The notes under the pieces were generated by a model. That model saw nothing but the letters and a program-made list of their open reading frames with translations, was not told the DNA's origin and searched no databases. Positions 33,001 to 43,684 of a DNA stretch of 64,000 nucleotides are shown in pieces; positions within the stretch are counted from its first letter, which is position 1; each line of letters opens with the position of its first letter. The position numbers and the translations under genes were made by a program. Origin of the DNA: Mixophyes australis (taxonomy: Eukaryota > Chordata > Amphibia > Anura > Limnodynastidae); the NCBI GenBank assembly GCA_036250195.1, contig JAVHZZ010000011.1, positions 52,273,311 through 52,337,310 of the forward strand, read 5' to 3'.

Positions 33001-33547
33001 ATTTAAATTCAAAGATGTTGACACACGTGGGTTGTTCTTTTAATCTCCGAAGGATACCATATGAAAAAAAAAAGAGATGATAATAGTGCTATTCTATATG
33101 GTAAGGTACTTTTAGAAGATAGTAGGATAAGTAGAACCATCAAGTGGAAAGAATATTAAGCTGTATCTTCCAAATAAGACTTCCAACAACCGGCTGTGTA
33201 TTCAAGTGTACATAAATAATGTTCAAATAATCACCACTTTGCAAAGTGAGGACGTCCCCTAAGAGGCCCTACTTACAGACTAATTTCTTTAGTCTTAGCA
33301 CATCAGATAAACTCTGTTCCTTCAGTGTCACAGCAAAACCCCCAAATAATAGAAAACAAAAGAAAAATCTAAGGTAGTATGTATAAAAACTTTAATACAT
33401 AAAAATGCAGTACATAGGTACTCCTACCGGAACAGAGGAAACAAATAGCATGTCAGATGTACAAGCCGCGGAATACAATGCTACAGGCCCTCACAGATGG
33501 TAATCACGTACGGGTAGGGGTCCTTTTGAAAGAGAAACACACTTACT
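30077..33547. other. Long stretch without genes; partly Penelope-like non-coding and other relics
   Basis: I find no coding frame above about 67 codons and no recognisable motif. 30077-31140 continues from the foldback locus and may be Penelope non-coding sequence. 32050-32240 is a short CpG-bearing relic. 33020-33547 (GCAAAGTGAGGACGTCCCC, ACGTACGGGTAGGGGTCC) looks like repeat DNA of unknown type cut by the gypsy 2 LTR. Confidence 0.4.
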
Positions 33548-34340
33548 TGTCACCGACGAGTTTCGATCTTATAAATGTTAGGAACTCCCTAGCCAGCACA
33601 GTAAAACTCGGAGTCTACTCCGAAAGCCTGGTGTTCGCTGGAGCCCCTAGTGCTGGGGACAGACTTGGCCGCAGGCTGACGGAGGGTCGAGAATCGTATA
33701 CCGGCTAAGGAGAACCCAGGAGTGGAATGATTGGCGGACAGCAGCGTGGGGATCCGGCAGGGAAAAGCAAGTTCAGAGGTCACAAGCACAGGTTCGGAAT
33801 CCAGGGACAAGCAAAAGATCAGGTGCACAGGCGGAGGAGCAGAATCCGGAATGTAGGCAAATAGTCAGGGTCAGAAGCGTAGGTTCAAGGTCCAGGAACA
33901 AGCGAGGGTCATACACGGGAGGTCGGTCAAAGGTTAAACACCAAACAGAGAGAGTACAAGCAGGCAGCAGAACTGTGAACAGGACGCTATAACCGGCAGT
34001 GAGGTTCAGTCCTCACTGCCTTAAATAGTACTGATGGCCAATTAGAACACAGTCCATAATGTCCTCAGCTGCAACATAATAAAAATGCAGAGCCTGCAGC
34101 AAATGGAAAAGGCAGAGTGCCAGCGGCAAACTAAGTTCCAAATCAACCCTGATTACTGATCTATAACAGCCTTGCATGGCTGTCTCATACTTTCCCTATG
34201 CGCATGCGCCCGGCTGTTTGACAGCTGGCCGGGCGCTGCGCCAGAAGCTCCCCTGCGTCCCGGTTGTTGCCCAGGCAACCGGGACGCTGAAACCGGAAGT
34301 GACGCCCCAGTTGCCATAGCAACAGACGAGGCGTCCCCAG
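33548..34340 (-). repeat. 3' LTR of gypsy 2
   Basis: On the minus strand it ends CTCGTCGGTGACA at 33548. TATTTAA at 34027-34021 is followed by the stem GGCAGTGAGG/CCTCACTGCC, with TGCC starting 30 nt from the box. Its start is uncertain because no polypurine tract or TGTCA start is clear. It probably lies just upstream of CGTCACTTCCGG near 34310. Confidence 0.7.
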
Positions 34341-34375
34341 AGAACCCAGAGGGGTCAAGGAACCCCGACTTCCAG

Positions 34376-35030
34376 GTTTAGAAGGAAACTTCTTAAAAAA
34401 TTCCCTAAGGAGTTTCTCAGCATGGAGACGCTTCTGCGGTATCCAAGATCGGTTCTCAGGGCCATAACCCTTCCAATGTACAAGGAATTGAACTCGACCT
34501 TGAACTTTCCTTGAGTCAAGGATTATTTCGACAATATATTCATGGTCTCCGTTCACCATCAGAGGCCGGGGCCTGTTAGAGGAAGGCCGATTGAATTTGC
34601 TGGGAGCAGCGACTTTCTTCAGAAGAGAGCAATGAAATGTAGAAGGTATTTTTAAAGAAGGTGGTAGTTTTAGCCTGAACGCCACTGGATTTATCTTTTC
34701 CTCAATTGAAAATGGTCCAATGTATCGGGGCCCCAGTTTCCTGCAAGGTTGCCGCAACTTGATGTTCCGTGTGGACAACCAGACCCGATCCCTCACTTTC
34801 AATGAACATGGAGCACGATGGCAATCAGCGAAGACCTTGGACTTCTCGGAAGCATGACCTAGTGCAGAATGCACCTTTTTCCAGACAGACCTCAACCTGG
34901 CAGTAAAAGCAGGTGTTCCGGAATCCCCACTGGGAACATCAGAAGAGAAAGAGTTGGATTTCGGGTGAAACCCGAGGTTGCAGAAGAATGGGGATGTGTG
35001 TGTTGTGGAATGGCATGAATTGTTGTAAGC
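34376..35030 (-). pseudogene. Integrase C-terminus and chromodomain of gypsy 2
   Basis: The frame from 34895 carries the integrase C-terminal fold (DRVWLSTRNIKLRQP, RYIGPFSI, LKIPSTFHCSLLK). A chromodomain follows (EYIVEIILDSR, FLVHWKGYGPENRSWIP). The frame then runs on into the LTR. Between here and the catalytic core an in-frame TAG (near 35040) replaces the Trp expected before AEFAYNN. The chromodomain aromatic residues are still present. Confidence 0.82.
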
Positions 35031-35034
35031 GAAT

Positions 35035-35830
35035 TCCGCCTAAGGCAAGAGAGAGGACCAGTTATCATGGAACTTGGAAACATCGATGCGTAGGAAATGT
35101 TCCAAGGACTGGTTGGTTCTTTCTGTCTGCCCATTCGACTGAGGGTGATACGCAGAGGACAGACTGATACTGATTCCAATGGACTTACAAAAGGATCTCC
35201 AAAACTGTGCGATAAACTGGGATCCTCGGTCCGAGACGATGTCTTCTGGAAGACCATGGAGACGGAAGATGTGTGTCAGAAACAAGGTGGCCAAGGTCCT
35301 GGCATCAGGTAGTTTGGGTAAGGATATAAAATGTGCCATCTTACTGAATCGGTCCACGACTACCCAAATGGTGTTTGGACCCGCGGATACCGGAAGGTCA
35401 ACAATAAAATCCATCGAAAGATGGGTTCAAGGCCTGCTTGGAGCAGGCAAGGGTAACAGTAGACCAGAAGGATGGTTTCTAGCAGATTTGTTTCTGGCAC
35501 ATTCGGGGCAAGCACGAACGTAAGTCTCCACATCAGCAGATAAAGTGGGCCACCAAAGCCAGCGGGAAAGAATTTCAATGGTCTTACGAATTCCAGGATG
35601 ACCAGCTGAGCGGTTGTTGTGACCCTCTATGAGGACAGATTTTCTAAGGTGAACCGAAACAAATAATTTGCTGGCAGGTGTCTGAACTGGAGCAATTTTC
35701 TGGAACTGTCGGATTGTGGCTCCCAGATCCTGGGTTAGTCCGAGATGAATAGAAGTCGAAGGAATAATAGGCCGCGGGTCAGGAGGCTGAGAATGATGGG
35801 CCAAAAAACTTCGGGACAACGAATCAGGTT
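35035..35830 (-). pseudogene. Integrase zinc region and DDE core of gypsy 2
   Basis: The zinc-binding part is at 35640-35480 (H...GHPGIRKT, then CPECARNKSA). The catalytic core holds [29 protein letters not shown] and the final Glu in NGQTERTNQ, so all three acidic residues remain. A TGA near 35424 replaces the Trp of the RPW motif, and a TAG at the other end replaces another Trp. The reading order and spacing match gypsy 1's integrase. Confidence 0.85.
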
Positions 35831-35989
35831 TAGTATTTTTTGAACCTGGGATGAATGTGATGAGGAACCTGAATCTCGTGAAGAACAGGGCCCAGCGGGC
35901 CTGCCTGGGATTCAGAGTTTTTGCGGTCTGGATATATTGGAGGTTTTTATGGTCAGTGAAGATGGTAATGGTATGTACAGCTCCCTCTA

Positions 35990-36990
35990 ACCAATGTCAC
36001 CATTCCTCCAATGCCAATTTAATGGCCTACAATTCACGGTTTCCGACATCGTAATTACTTTCAGCAGGCAGAAACTTTCTAGAGAAAAAAGCACACGGAT
36101 GTAATTTTTTACTCTGTGGGTCTTTTTGCAAAAGAATGGCACCAGCACCAACATCTGAGGCGTATACCTCCACAATTAACGGAAATTCCTGATCAGGGTG
36201 TCTAAGAACTGGAGCGGAAATGAATGCAGCTTTGAGAGCAGAAAAACTTGCCAACACTTCTGGGGGCCAGTCCGCTGGGTTAGCTCCTTTTCGGGTGAGA
36301 GCGGTGATAGGAGCCACCAATGAGGAAAAAGAGCCAATAAACCGTCGATAATAATTGGCGAATCCAAGGAATCTTTGGATCGCCTTCAGGTTAATAGGGA
36401 GGACCCAATCTTGAATTGCCTGAACTTTAGCGGGATCCATTGCGAATCCTGATGAGGAGATGATGTACCCCAGGAAGGCCACTGTGGACACCTCAAATTC
36501 ACATTTCTCCCATTTTGCGTACAGGTGATGTCCCCGCAATTTCAATAGAACCTGGCGGACATGCTGACGATGCTGAGGTAAGGATTCCGAATAGATTAAA
36601 ATGTCATCCAGATAAACAACAACTGTTTTCCCAAGGAACTCTCGCAATACATCATTGATTAGGTCCTGAAAGACTGCCGGAACGTTGCATAAACCGAATG
36701 GCATTACGAGATACTCATAATGTCCCGACTGAGTGTTAAAGGCAGTCTTCCACTCATCCCCTTTCTTGATTCGGATTAGGTTGTAGGCCCCTCGGAGGTC
36801 AATCTTCGAGAATATAGTGGCTGTTTTAAGCTGGTCGAACAGAACAGAAATCAATGGTAAAGGATACGTGTTCTTAATAGTGATGTTATTCAGACCACGG
36901 AAATCGATGCAAGGCCTAAGGCTGCCATCTTTTTTAGAAACAAAAAACAACCTGCGCCTATGGGAGATTTATAGGGGCGAATGAATCCTT
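35990..36990 (-). pseudogene. Reverse transcriptase and RNase H of gypsy 2
   Basis: A 307-codon frame at 36950-36027 has [23 protein letters not shown], catalytic VVVYLDDIL and [11 protein letters not shown]. RNase H follows, but its first aspartate motif reads EVYASD, where gypsy 1 has EVDASS: the catalytic Asp is Tyr. The frame stops at NREL-TAG, and EEW-TGA-HW follows shortly after. It keeps the FLGY segment that is deleted from gypsy 1. Confidence 0.87.
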
Positions 36991-36993
36991 TCT

Positions 36994-37668
36994 TCAGGTT
37001 TTTCTCCACATACTGCTCCATGGCCTGAGTCTCAGGGATGGATAAGGAATACAAACGCCCTTTGGGCAACTTGGAACCTGGTACCAGATCAATCGCACAG
37101 TCATATTCTCGATGTGGTGGAAGTGAATCAGCTTCCTTTTGCAGAATACGTCACAAAAGTTCTGATAGGGTGCAGACAGTAAATCTGGACTAGGCTGGAT
37201 AGCTCTAAAGGGTAGAGTCAGACAAGAAGCGGAACATTCTGGGCTCCAACGGATGATCTCCCCTCTTTTCCAATCAATAAGAGGATTATGGCTGCGAAGC
37301 CAAGGATACCACAGAATCAATGGAGCAGAGGGACAGGTAATCAGGAAGAAAGAGAGCTCCTCCACATGGAGGGCTCCTACACACAACCGAACCATTGGAG
37401 TCTTAGTGAATATTCTTCCCCCAGGCAAGGGGTTACCATCCAAACCGCAGGTGGTAATGCTTGATCCCAACTCGATATCCGGAATCTTGAGCATCTGAGC
37501 CAAATGGATATCCAGAAAGTTCCCTGCTGCAACGCTATCAAGGAAAACTCTAACATCCGCGGATTTGTCACGGAAGACTAGACGTCCAGGGATCAACAAA
37601 GAGTTTTCCGAAGAGACAATCTGAAGGCCTATGCGCACCTCTTTTCCAGCGCTTATGTTAATACGATC
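36994..37668 (-). pseudogene. Protease and start of RT of gypsy 2
   Basis: The frame 37638-36994 carries the aspartic protease, with the active-site motif altered to DSVAAGNF (normally DSGA). The linker PLILWYPWLRSHNPLIDWKRG follows in shifted form. The RT start (PSLRLRP against the expected SIPET phase) is out of frame, which indicates one or more indels near 37060-37130. No gag lies upstream; the element ends at about 37668 in AT-rich DNA. Confidence 0.82.
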
Positions 37669-38027
37669 ATGTTAAATGCATCACTATAAAGCCTATGACT
37701 AAATAATGAAAATAATAATAAATATAAATAATAATAATAATAACAACAATGGTCTCCAATGTGATATTCAATGTTACATGAACTATGTATAGATAGCATA
37801 TAGAAAATTACACATAAGGATTTTTTACATATAACAATCATATAAATATTGCTTGGCTCGTATAATTCCATGTATTACTTAGAAATAATATTCCATATAC
37901 ATTATTAGATAGATTAATCCATACAATATATATAATAATATAACCTCATATATCATATATTATAGTGCAATTTCTATTAAATAGTCATTAAATATTAAAT
38001 AAACTTAAAATAAGAATATTAAAAGTA
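37669..38027. other. AT-rich low-complexity spacer
   Basis: AATAAT and TATA-type words dominate. No feature is seen. Confidence 0.5.
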
Positions 38028-39109
38028 TTATTATTATTATTATTAATTTTTATTTATAGGGCGCCACAAGGTGTCCGTGGCGCCGTACAGGGACAAAGCG
38101 AATTACAATAAAAGGTGAGACAGCACAGTACAGTAAACAGTAAGCACAGTAACTCAGTAAGCTCAATGCACAGCTAGAGAGGGTGGGGAAAGGGGGAGGG
38201 AGGATTGGCAAACAACGGAGCCCAAGAAGGAGGGGGCGGAAGACAGTGAGACCCCCAGAGGGGACGGGGGGAGAAGAGTCGTTGAGGAGGAGGGCAAAGT
38301 TGCTGGAGAGCAGAGTTAGAAGTGGTGGAAACAGGAGGAGAGGTGGCCCTGCTCAGAGGAGCGTACAATCTAAGGGAAGCGGTGGACAGACAAAGAGACG
38401 CAGGGGAGAGAGGGAGAATAGGGGGACAGGGGCGGGGAAGGGGAAAGAAGGAGGAGAGGCAGCAGAAAAGGTAGGGAGTTAAGTGGGAGACTGAAAGGCT
38501 TTAAGAAAAAGGAGGGTTTTTAAAGCCCGTTTAAAACTGGAGAGATTAGGGGAAGTTCTGATGGAGGGAGGGAGCTTGTTCCAGTGGAGGGGGGCAGCAC
38601 GGGCGAAGTCTTGGATACGCGCGTGGGAGGAGGTAATAAGGGGGGAAGAGAGGCGACGATCAGAGGCAGAACGGAGAGGGCGGGATGGAGTGTGAATAGA
38701 GAGGAGGGTGGAGATGTAGGGCGCAGTGGAGTTGGCGAGGGCCTTGTATGTGAGTGTGAGGAGTTTAAAGAGTATTCTGAAGGGGAATGGGAGCCAGTGA
38801 AGGGCTAGATAGAGGGGGGAGACAGAAGAGGTGCGGCGAGAAAGGAAAATAAGTCTAGCAGCAGCGTTAAGAACAGATCGAAGGGGAGCAAAATGAGAGT
38901 GGGGGAGGCCAGTGAGGAGGAGGTTGCAGTAGTCTAGGCGGGAGATGATCAGAGAGTGGATGAGACATTTGGTGGCATCTTGGGAGAGGAAGGGCCGAAT
39001 GCGAGCGATGTTACGCAGCTGGAAGCGGCAGGATTTAGCAAGAGAGAGGATGTGGGGGCAAAAGGAGAGAGAGGAGTCGAGGATGACACCAAGGCAGCGA
39101 AGTTGGGGG
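38028..39109 (-). mobile_element. 5'-truncated L2-type LINE (L2-B)
   Basis: The left edge is a TTA repeat followed by TTTTTATTTATAGGGCGCC, the L2 3' end in antisense. The unit continues into the 3' part of ORF2 and is truncated near 39109. Possible target repeats TAAGAATATT occur on both sides (about 38013 and 39131), but the DNA is AT-rich, so this is weak. Confidence 0.85.
38479..39109 (-). CDS. L2 ORF2 C-terminal region, open for about 210 codons (partial)
   Basis: The minus strand can be read without a stop from about 39109 to the TAA at 38479-38481. No ATG opens the frame, because the copy is 5'-truncated. It gives the typical L2/CR1 C-terminus: LRCLGVILDSSLSF, then SCRFQLRNIARIRPFL, SRLDYCNLLLTGLP, LNAAARLIF, LALHWLPF, YKALANS, RLSSPLI, AAPLHWNKLPPSIR and FKRALKTLLFLKAF. 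These positions match the family end to end, so the copy is quite young although dead on arrival. The thumb and C-terminal domain help the enzyme bind its RNA 3' end. Confidence 0.88.
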
Positions 39110-39426
39110 AGTATTAAAAATATTAAGAATATTGAACAGTCTCCGAAGGGTGTGTGGCAGACTCACTTAAGGTTATATATAGAAAATCCAACGTATCAGA
39201 AAATCTGTAAGTACTATCAGAGAGTCTCAATAAAAACTAAGGATTTCCCGACCACAGTAGTGTAATAGCATCCCTAGTCATTTTTAGATGTTATTCAACT
39301 CTATGGAATCATTAAGGCCCAGGGGTGCTAATGTTTTCAGTCTAATGATCCAAAAAGCTTTCCACTAGCAGAGGAAGTTAAATCTATCTCCTCCCCTTAT
39401 AGTCATATTAACTTGTTCAATAGTTC

Positions 39427-40400
39427 TTATACAAATACCCTCATTGTGCACAAGATATGTCTTTTCACTTTTTTAAGAATGTTACGACGATGTTCCAAGA
39501 AGCGGGTATTTAAAGTTTTTATTGGGCACACCATATACTGCATCCCACATTTACAATTAATGAGATATATCACATAAGATGATTTGCAGTCTATGATCTT
39601 ATCAATCGAGAAGGATTCTCCTGATACAAATGAAGAGAATGTTTTACATTTATGTTCGACATACTTGCATGTTATGACCTCAATTTGCCACAACGGTAAA
39701 AGCTGTTCAGTCTCTTGTAAAGCCAATTTTCAATTATAGATGGTATTGGGACCAAAGACTCTAATTTAATGCCCCTAAAAAAACTAGGCGCTAACCTTTC
39801 TTTTAAATTTTGTGATCTTCTAAAGATGGTATTTCTACCCCTGTTCAAAATGGGACCAAGCAATTCACCTAATTCGAGTAAAACAGAATTCTTCATACTA
39901 ATTCTCAAAATCTCATTTGCATAACTGTTGAATTGTGTGGTAAAAACCACCAATTCGTCGAATCCATTGGAAGACTTATTGCCATGTACTTGGAAAAGTT
40001 GAGCTCTATCCACCTGGTCAACCTCACTAAGTGCCTTTCTAAGAATGTGTTTTGGAGATAGCCTTGTTCAGAGAAAGATTTAGCTTTGAATGTTTCTTAT
40101 AATCGTCCAACGTGGAACAGTTCCTCTTCATACGGAGAAACTGCCTTTTCGGGATATTATTCTTCCAGCTCCGTAAATGTCCACTCTGATAATGTAGATA
40201 GCTGTGTGCATCTATATCTTTAGAATATGACTCTGAATAAATAATTCCAGAGTTTACCTCTACTTTTAAAGTAATGTCTAGAAAATTAATATGAAATGGA
40301 TGAAATGCACCAGTAAATTTCAAACCAAAATAGTTGGAATTTAAATAACTAAAAAATGATGAAATAGAATTATAATCCCCATCCCAAATGAAAAATAAAT
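39427..40400 (-). pseudogene. Penelope RT thumb, linker and GIY-YIG endonuclease, decayed
   Basis: Near 40390 the frame shows FIWDGDYNSISSFF, the stretch just after the YIDD box, which itself is lost. At 40323-40039 comes INFLDITL, HLRSWKNNIPKRQFLRMKRN. The frames at 40013-39672 give a linker (FRRSQNLKERLAPS), and at 39726-39427 the nuclease (SYVIYLINCKCGMQYMVC, EHRRNI). The GIY-YIG second motif reads YMV instead of YVG or YIG. Several frameshifts separate the parts. It is a different family from PLE 1. Confidence 0.8.
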
Positions 40401-40493
40401 CTTATCTTAGAATTTTATATTTGTTTTATTAAACTATTTTTAAATTTAATCTGAGATCTTCATTATCTAAAGACCAGATGCACACAGCAACAA

Positions 40494-40529
40494 CGTCGAC
40501 ACGCGTTTCCTGACCGTGCTTTATCAGGG
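40494..40529 (-). ncRNA. Hammerhead-like motif of PLE 2
   Basis: Minus strand: CCCTGATAAAGC, then ACGGTCAG, GAAACGCG, TGTCGACG. CTGATAA differs from the hammerhead CUGAUGA at one position, and GAAACGCG is intact. Stem II is weak. It lies on the same strand as the RT. TTTATCAGGGCAAA and its inverse at 40520-40551 form a perfect 14-bp inverted repeat next to it. Confidence 0.45.
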
Positions 40530-41171
40530 CAAAAATGTTTGCCCTGATAAACCGAGAGAATCAGTGCTTACTTAAGCTAGGTACACACTACACCGTTTTC
40601 GTCCAATAATCGGCTCAATCAGCCGATATACGACCGCTTGTTCAAAAGTCGGGTCAGTGTGTGTAGTGACACGATGGTCGAAAGTCTGCCCAAATGGACG
40701 ATTGTCGCCTCATTTGGTTGGTCGTACCGTTTAATATTTTCGTTCCAATCTCGTTTCCGTTGTGTAGTGTGTATAAACTTCCGACCGATCCACGACAATT
40801 ATCCGTTACTTCCTCGACCTGGGGTGCGTGTGTATGTAAATTTTTGATGTCTGTCCCAGTCCCACGTGGTGCGGTATCCGCACATCACAGGCTTGTGTTT
40901 TGTACTGATGTGTATTGCACCTGTCTGGCTGCAGACCATTACACGTGTATAAAGCAAGTGTGTTATTACCCTTTGCATCTATGTTGGCAATCAATTCACA
41001 TTTAACCTTTATAAACTTTATAAACTATTAAAGTTATAAAGTCATATTAACCTTTATTAACTAATATTTGTAAAATACTCTGAATAAACCACACAGTGTT
41101 CATGCAACAGTTTTACTGCAGGTAAAAAAAAAATATATAAAATTTGTATGACACGTGAAAAAAAAATAGTA

Positions 41172-41365
41172 TTACACTGAAAGGGTGCTACTGGTTTGTG
41201 GCACAACAGTTGCAAACAGCATATACATGTCATCAAAAGTATTATCAAGGTTTTTAATTTTTTTCTTGATGTTGGCAATATTTCCTTTCATTTCTTTAAA
41301 ATATTCGTTGAGCTTGGCAACATTTTTTTCTTCTTCCGAACTTTCATCGGATATGACGATGGTAT
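41172..41365 (-). pseudogene. SANT/Myb-like Harbinger gene, exon 3
   Basis: After the acceptor CTACATAG the frame reads an acidic stretch (ISDESSEEE) and a likely coiled coil (LNEYFKEMKGNIANIKKKIK) up to the TAA at 41172. It joins exon 2 in phase (one base plus two). A C-terminal coiled coil would suit dimerisation or contact with the transposase. Splice sites are predicted from sequence only. Confidence 0.6.
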
Positions 41366-41461
41366 CTATGTAGCAAGAAAATAAAAAATGTTTACCATTA
41401 CACTTTTATATCTGTAATAAAGTTAATAAAAGTTTTAATCCAACACCTCAAATGTGCTCAC

Positions 41462-41587
41462 CTTGGACACTACTCGAGATCAGTTTCTGTTGTGGTCCCT
41501 CTGGCACATTTATTTTTTCTTGTTTGATAACAGGTGTTATTACATCAGTGGTATCTACACTGGCCTTCTCACCGTTAATTCTTCCTT
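41462..41587 (-). pseudogene. SANT/Myb-like Harbinger gene, exon 2
   Basis: It lies between the acceptor TTTTGTCAG and the donor GTGAGC and codes for a hydrophilic linker (GRINGEKASVDTTDVI, KQEKINVPEGPQQ). The exon is 126 bp and stays open in the phase that matches exon 3. The phase does not match the present end of exon 1 by one base, probably because of an indel in an A run. Confidence 0.55.
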
Positions 41588-41877
41588 CTGACAAAACAAT
41601 AATCATGCGTTTGCATTGGTTCATATGACAGTAGAATGAAATACATAAAGTCCTTCAAACAGGTACACTACAAGACTACACGTGGCACTCACTTTTTTAA
41701 TGTTTCTACGGATTCGCTCCAGTCTCCTTGCCTCTTTATTTTTAAGGTCCGACCACCTCTTCTGGACTTGGAATTTATTTCTTTTTCTTCCAAGTTCTTC
41801 CTAATCGCAGTAGTTTTTGCATTATCAATTCCTTTCTATTATTAACTTTTCAGTACTTTCGCTTTTGACAGTCGTAG

Positions 41878-43221
41878 TGTCACGGCTCTGAACGATTTTA
41901 GTAGATCCCTTCCCTATATTATAGGGAACTTTGCCCAGGAGTGAGGAGTCTCCCAGGCTAGTATTAATAGAGGATGGTGGAGGTAGAACACAATGAGATT
42001 CACAGGTTTAAAAGTTCACGGCTCATAAGCATCACTGAATAATAATAACACAGGAGATGGTAAAAGTGCTGCAAAGTAGTGTATTGACTGATGGTACAAC
42101 AGGAATAAGAGAATATATATATATATCGGCAGAGATGAACACACGGCAGTTGGTCAAATTGCAGAGACAAATCACATATGCTACTTCATAGTTGGTAACC
42201 CTTGGCAACAGCATGAGATGAATAATACAACAGTTCAACGCAGAGGTGATGAATAAGAACACTTGGATCCAATAGGAAAACACACAGCAGATAAATGTGA
42301 ATCACTGGTACAGCTAAAGTCCAAACAGAGTAGTATATAGAACTTGGCTGATCCGAGAATAGAGATGATTCAACATAGCAGGTGGTTACTGGTATCGCAG
42401 TGATTCTTATCTAGCAGAGCAGTAAGCGTTAAACAACATCCAAGGACTTGGATGAACACAGACACATGCAGCAGAATGTTGCCTAGAAGTAGCAGAGGAG
42501 TGAGGAGTATCTGAACCGTGCATGGAACTACAGGTAACAGGTATTCCAGTCTCAGATGCAAAGGTAAGTTCACTGTAGTATGAGGCAGCTGAATAGAGGC
42601 ACGCAACTTGAGCTGAAGTGATAGCCACAGACACAGCAAGCAGTTCACAATAACAGTCCAGCAAACAGGTTAACAGCAGATTGAGGATAAACCGTGCCAG
42701 ACGTGGAACTACAGGCGACAGGTAACTTGATAGTAGCTCTATCAGCGAGATGTAGCGATATAGCCAGCCAGATAGAGGTAAACTTGAGCCAACAGATGAG
42801 GCACAGGTGTAGCAAACAACTCACGATAGTAGTCAGCGTGCAGATGAACAGTGGAGAGGAGTTTCAGCTTGCAGATGAACAGCGGTGAGGAGTTTCAGCT
42901 GAGCCGACCAGGAATCAAAGATGAAAGGTAACTTCGGCGGCAAGCATAGCCCAGCGAGCAGGTAACGGACAAACGGAAGGTCAAGGTATACAGCCAGATC
43001 CAAATGCAGCGTGGGTAACACGAAGAACAGGCAATGAGTCCATAATCATGGGAGGTTAAAATAGTGCTCCAGGACCAATAAGATTCGGGAGGAGGTCCAG
43101 ATCAAGGTAGCAAGGAACACCTGTGTGAAAGTAATGTATCTGAAGCAGAAGCAAGCACAATCATGGTTCTTAAAGGGAAAGTCACAGCGCCGGCACCTAG
43201 CTATGGGACCGGTGTGTGACA
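41878..43221 (-). repeat. 3' LTR of gypsy 3
   Basis: On the minus strand TATTTTAA at 43063-43056 is followed by TGCC 31 nt from its first base. The LTR contains near-duplicated segments, such as two GCAGATGAACAG units at 42838-42900 and a short TA repeat at 42114. It is twice as long as the gypsy 1 LTR. Confidence 0.8.
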
Positions 43222-43684
43222 GTACCCCCCTTTTTAAAAGTGGCCACCGGACACTTAGCGATGACTTTCCATGGGAACTTGATATGAAACTTCCGTAATA
43301 GTGCAGGAGCATTGATGTCAGAGGCATTTACCCAGGAACGCTCTTCAGGACCAAACCCCTTCCAATCCACTAAATATTTAATCACTCCTCAAACCACTTT
43401 CGAATCCAGAATTTGAGTGATCTCAAAGTCCTCCTGTTGAGAGAATTCTGGTAGTGTTGAAGAAGATGTTGTAGATGAGAAGCGATTAATAATTACTGGT
43501 TTCAACAGAGAAATGTGGAAGGAATTTGAAATTTGAAGTGAGGCTGGCAGTTTTAATTTGAAGGACACTGGGTTGATAACTTTCAAAATTTTATACGGAC
43601 CGGTGAATCAAGGAGCGAACTTCATTGAAGGAACTTTAAGACGGATGTTCCGGGTAGATAACAGATAGGTTATAGGTAGATAAA
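43222..43684 (-). pseudogene. Integrase end and chromodomain of gypsy 3
   Basis: The minus strand encodes STRNIRLKVPSMKFAP, a GPY-type segment, [12 protein letters not shown] and [11 protein letters not shown] chromodomain follows ([10 protein letters not shown], shift, [18 protein letters not shown]), and the frame runs to KKGGTVTH at the polypurine tract. Its wording is very close to gypsy 1. A stop and a frameshift lie between the two parts near 43390. Everything upstream is missing, joined directly to a 5' LTR stub. Confidence 0.82.

Larger units (their letters stand above)
33548..37668 (-). mobile_element. Decayed gypsy chromovirus on the minus strand (gypsy 2)
   Basis: It reads from protease (37668) through RT, RNase H, integrase and chromodomain to an LTR that ends GGTGACA at 33548. 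Gag and the 5' LTR are missing. Frameshifts and many stops break it. The LTR family is related to the fragment at 12010. It is older than gypsy 1. Confidence 0.88.
39115..40560 (-). mobile_element. 5'-truncated Penelope-like element (PLE 2)
   Basis: Minus-strand pieces of a Penelope RT end and a GIY-YIG region occur in order from 40400 to 39427, with a non-coding tail to about 39115. At the 5' side a hammerhead-like motif and a 14-bp inverted repeat (40520-40551) adjoin the truncated RT directly. The Harbinger element at 40575 is inserted close by, within sequence that seems to continue at 47143. Confidence 0.75.

Noticed and set aside
34892..35523. Plus-strand frames of 71-114 codons over the integrase of gypsy 2
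   Set aside because: They are antisense to a clear integrase frame and lack motifs.
38183..39265. Plus-strand Arg/Gly/Glu-rich frames
   Set aside because: They are antisense shadows of the L2 reverse transcriptase on the minus strand.
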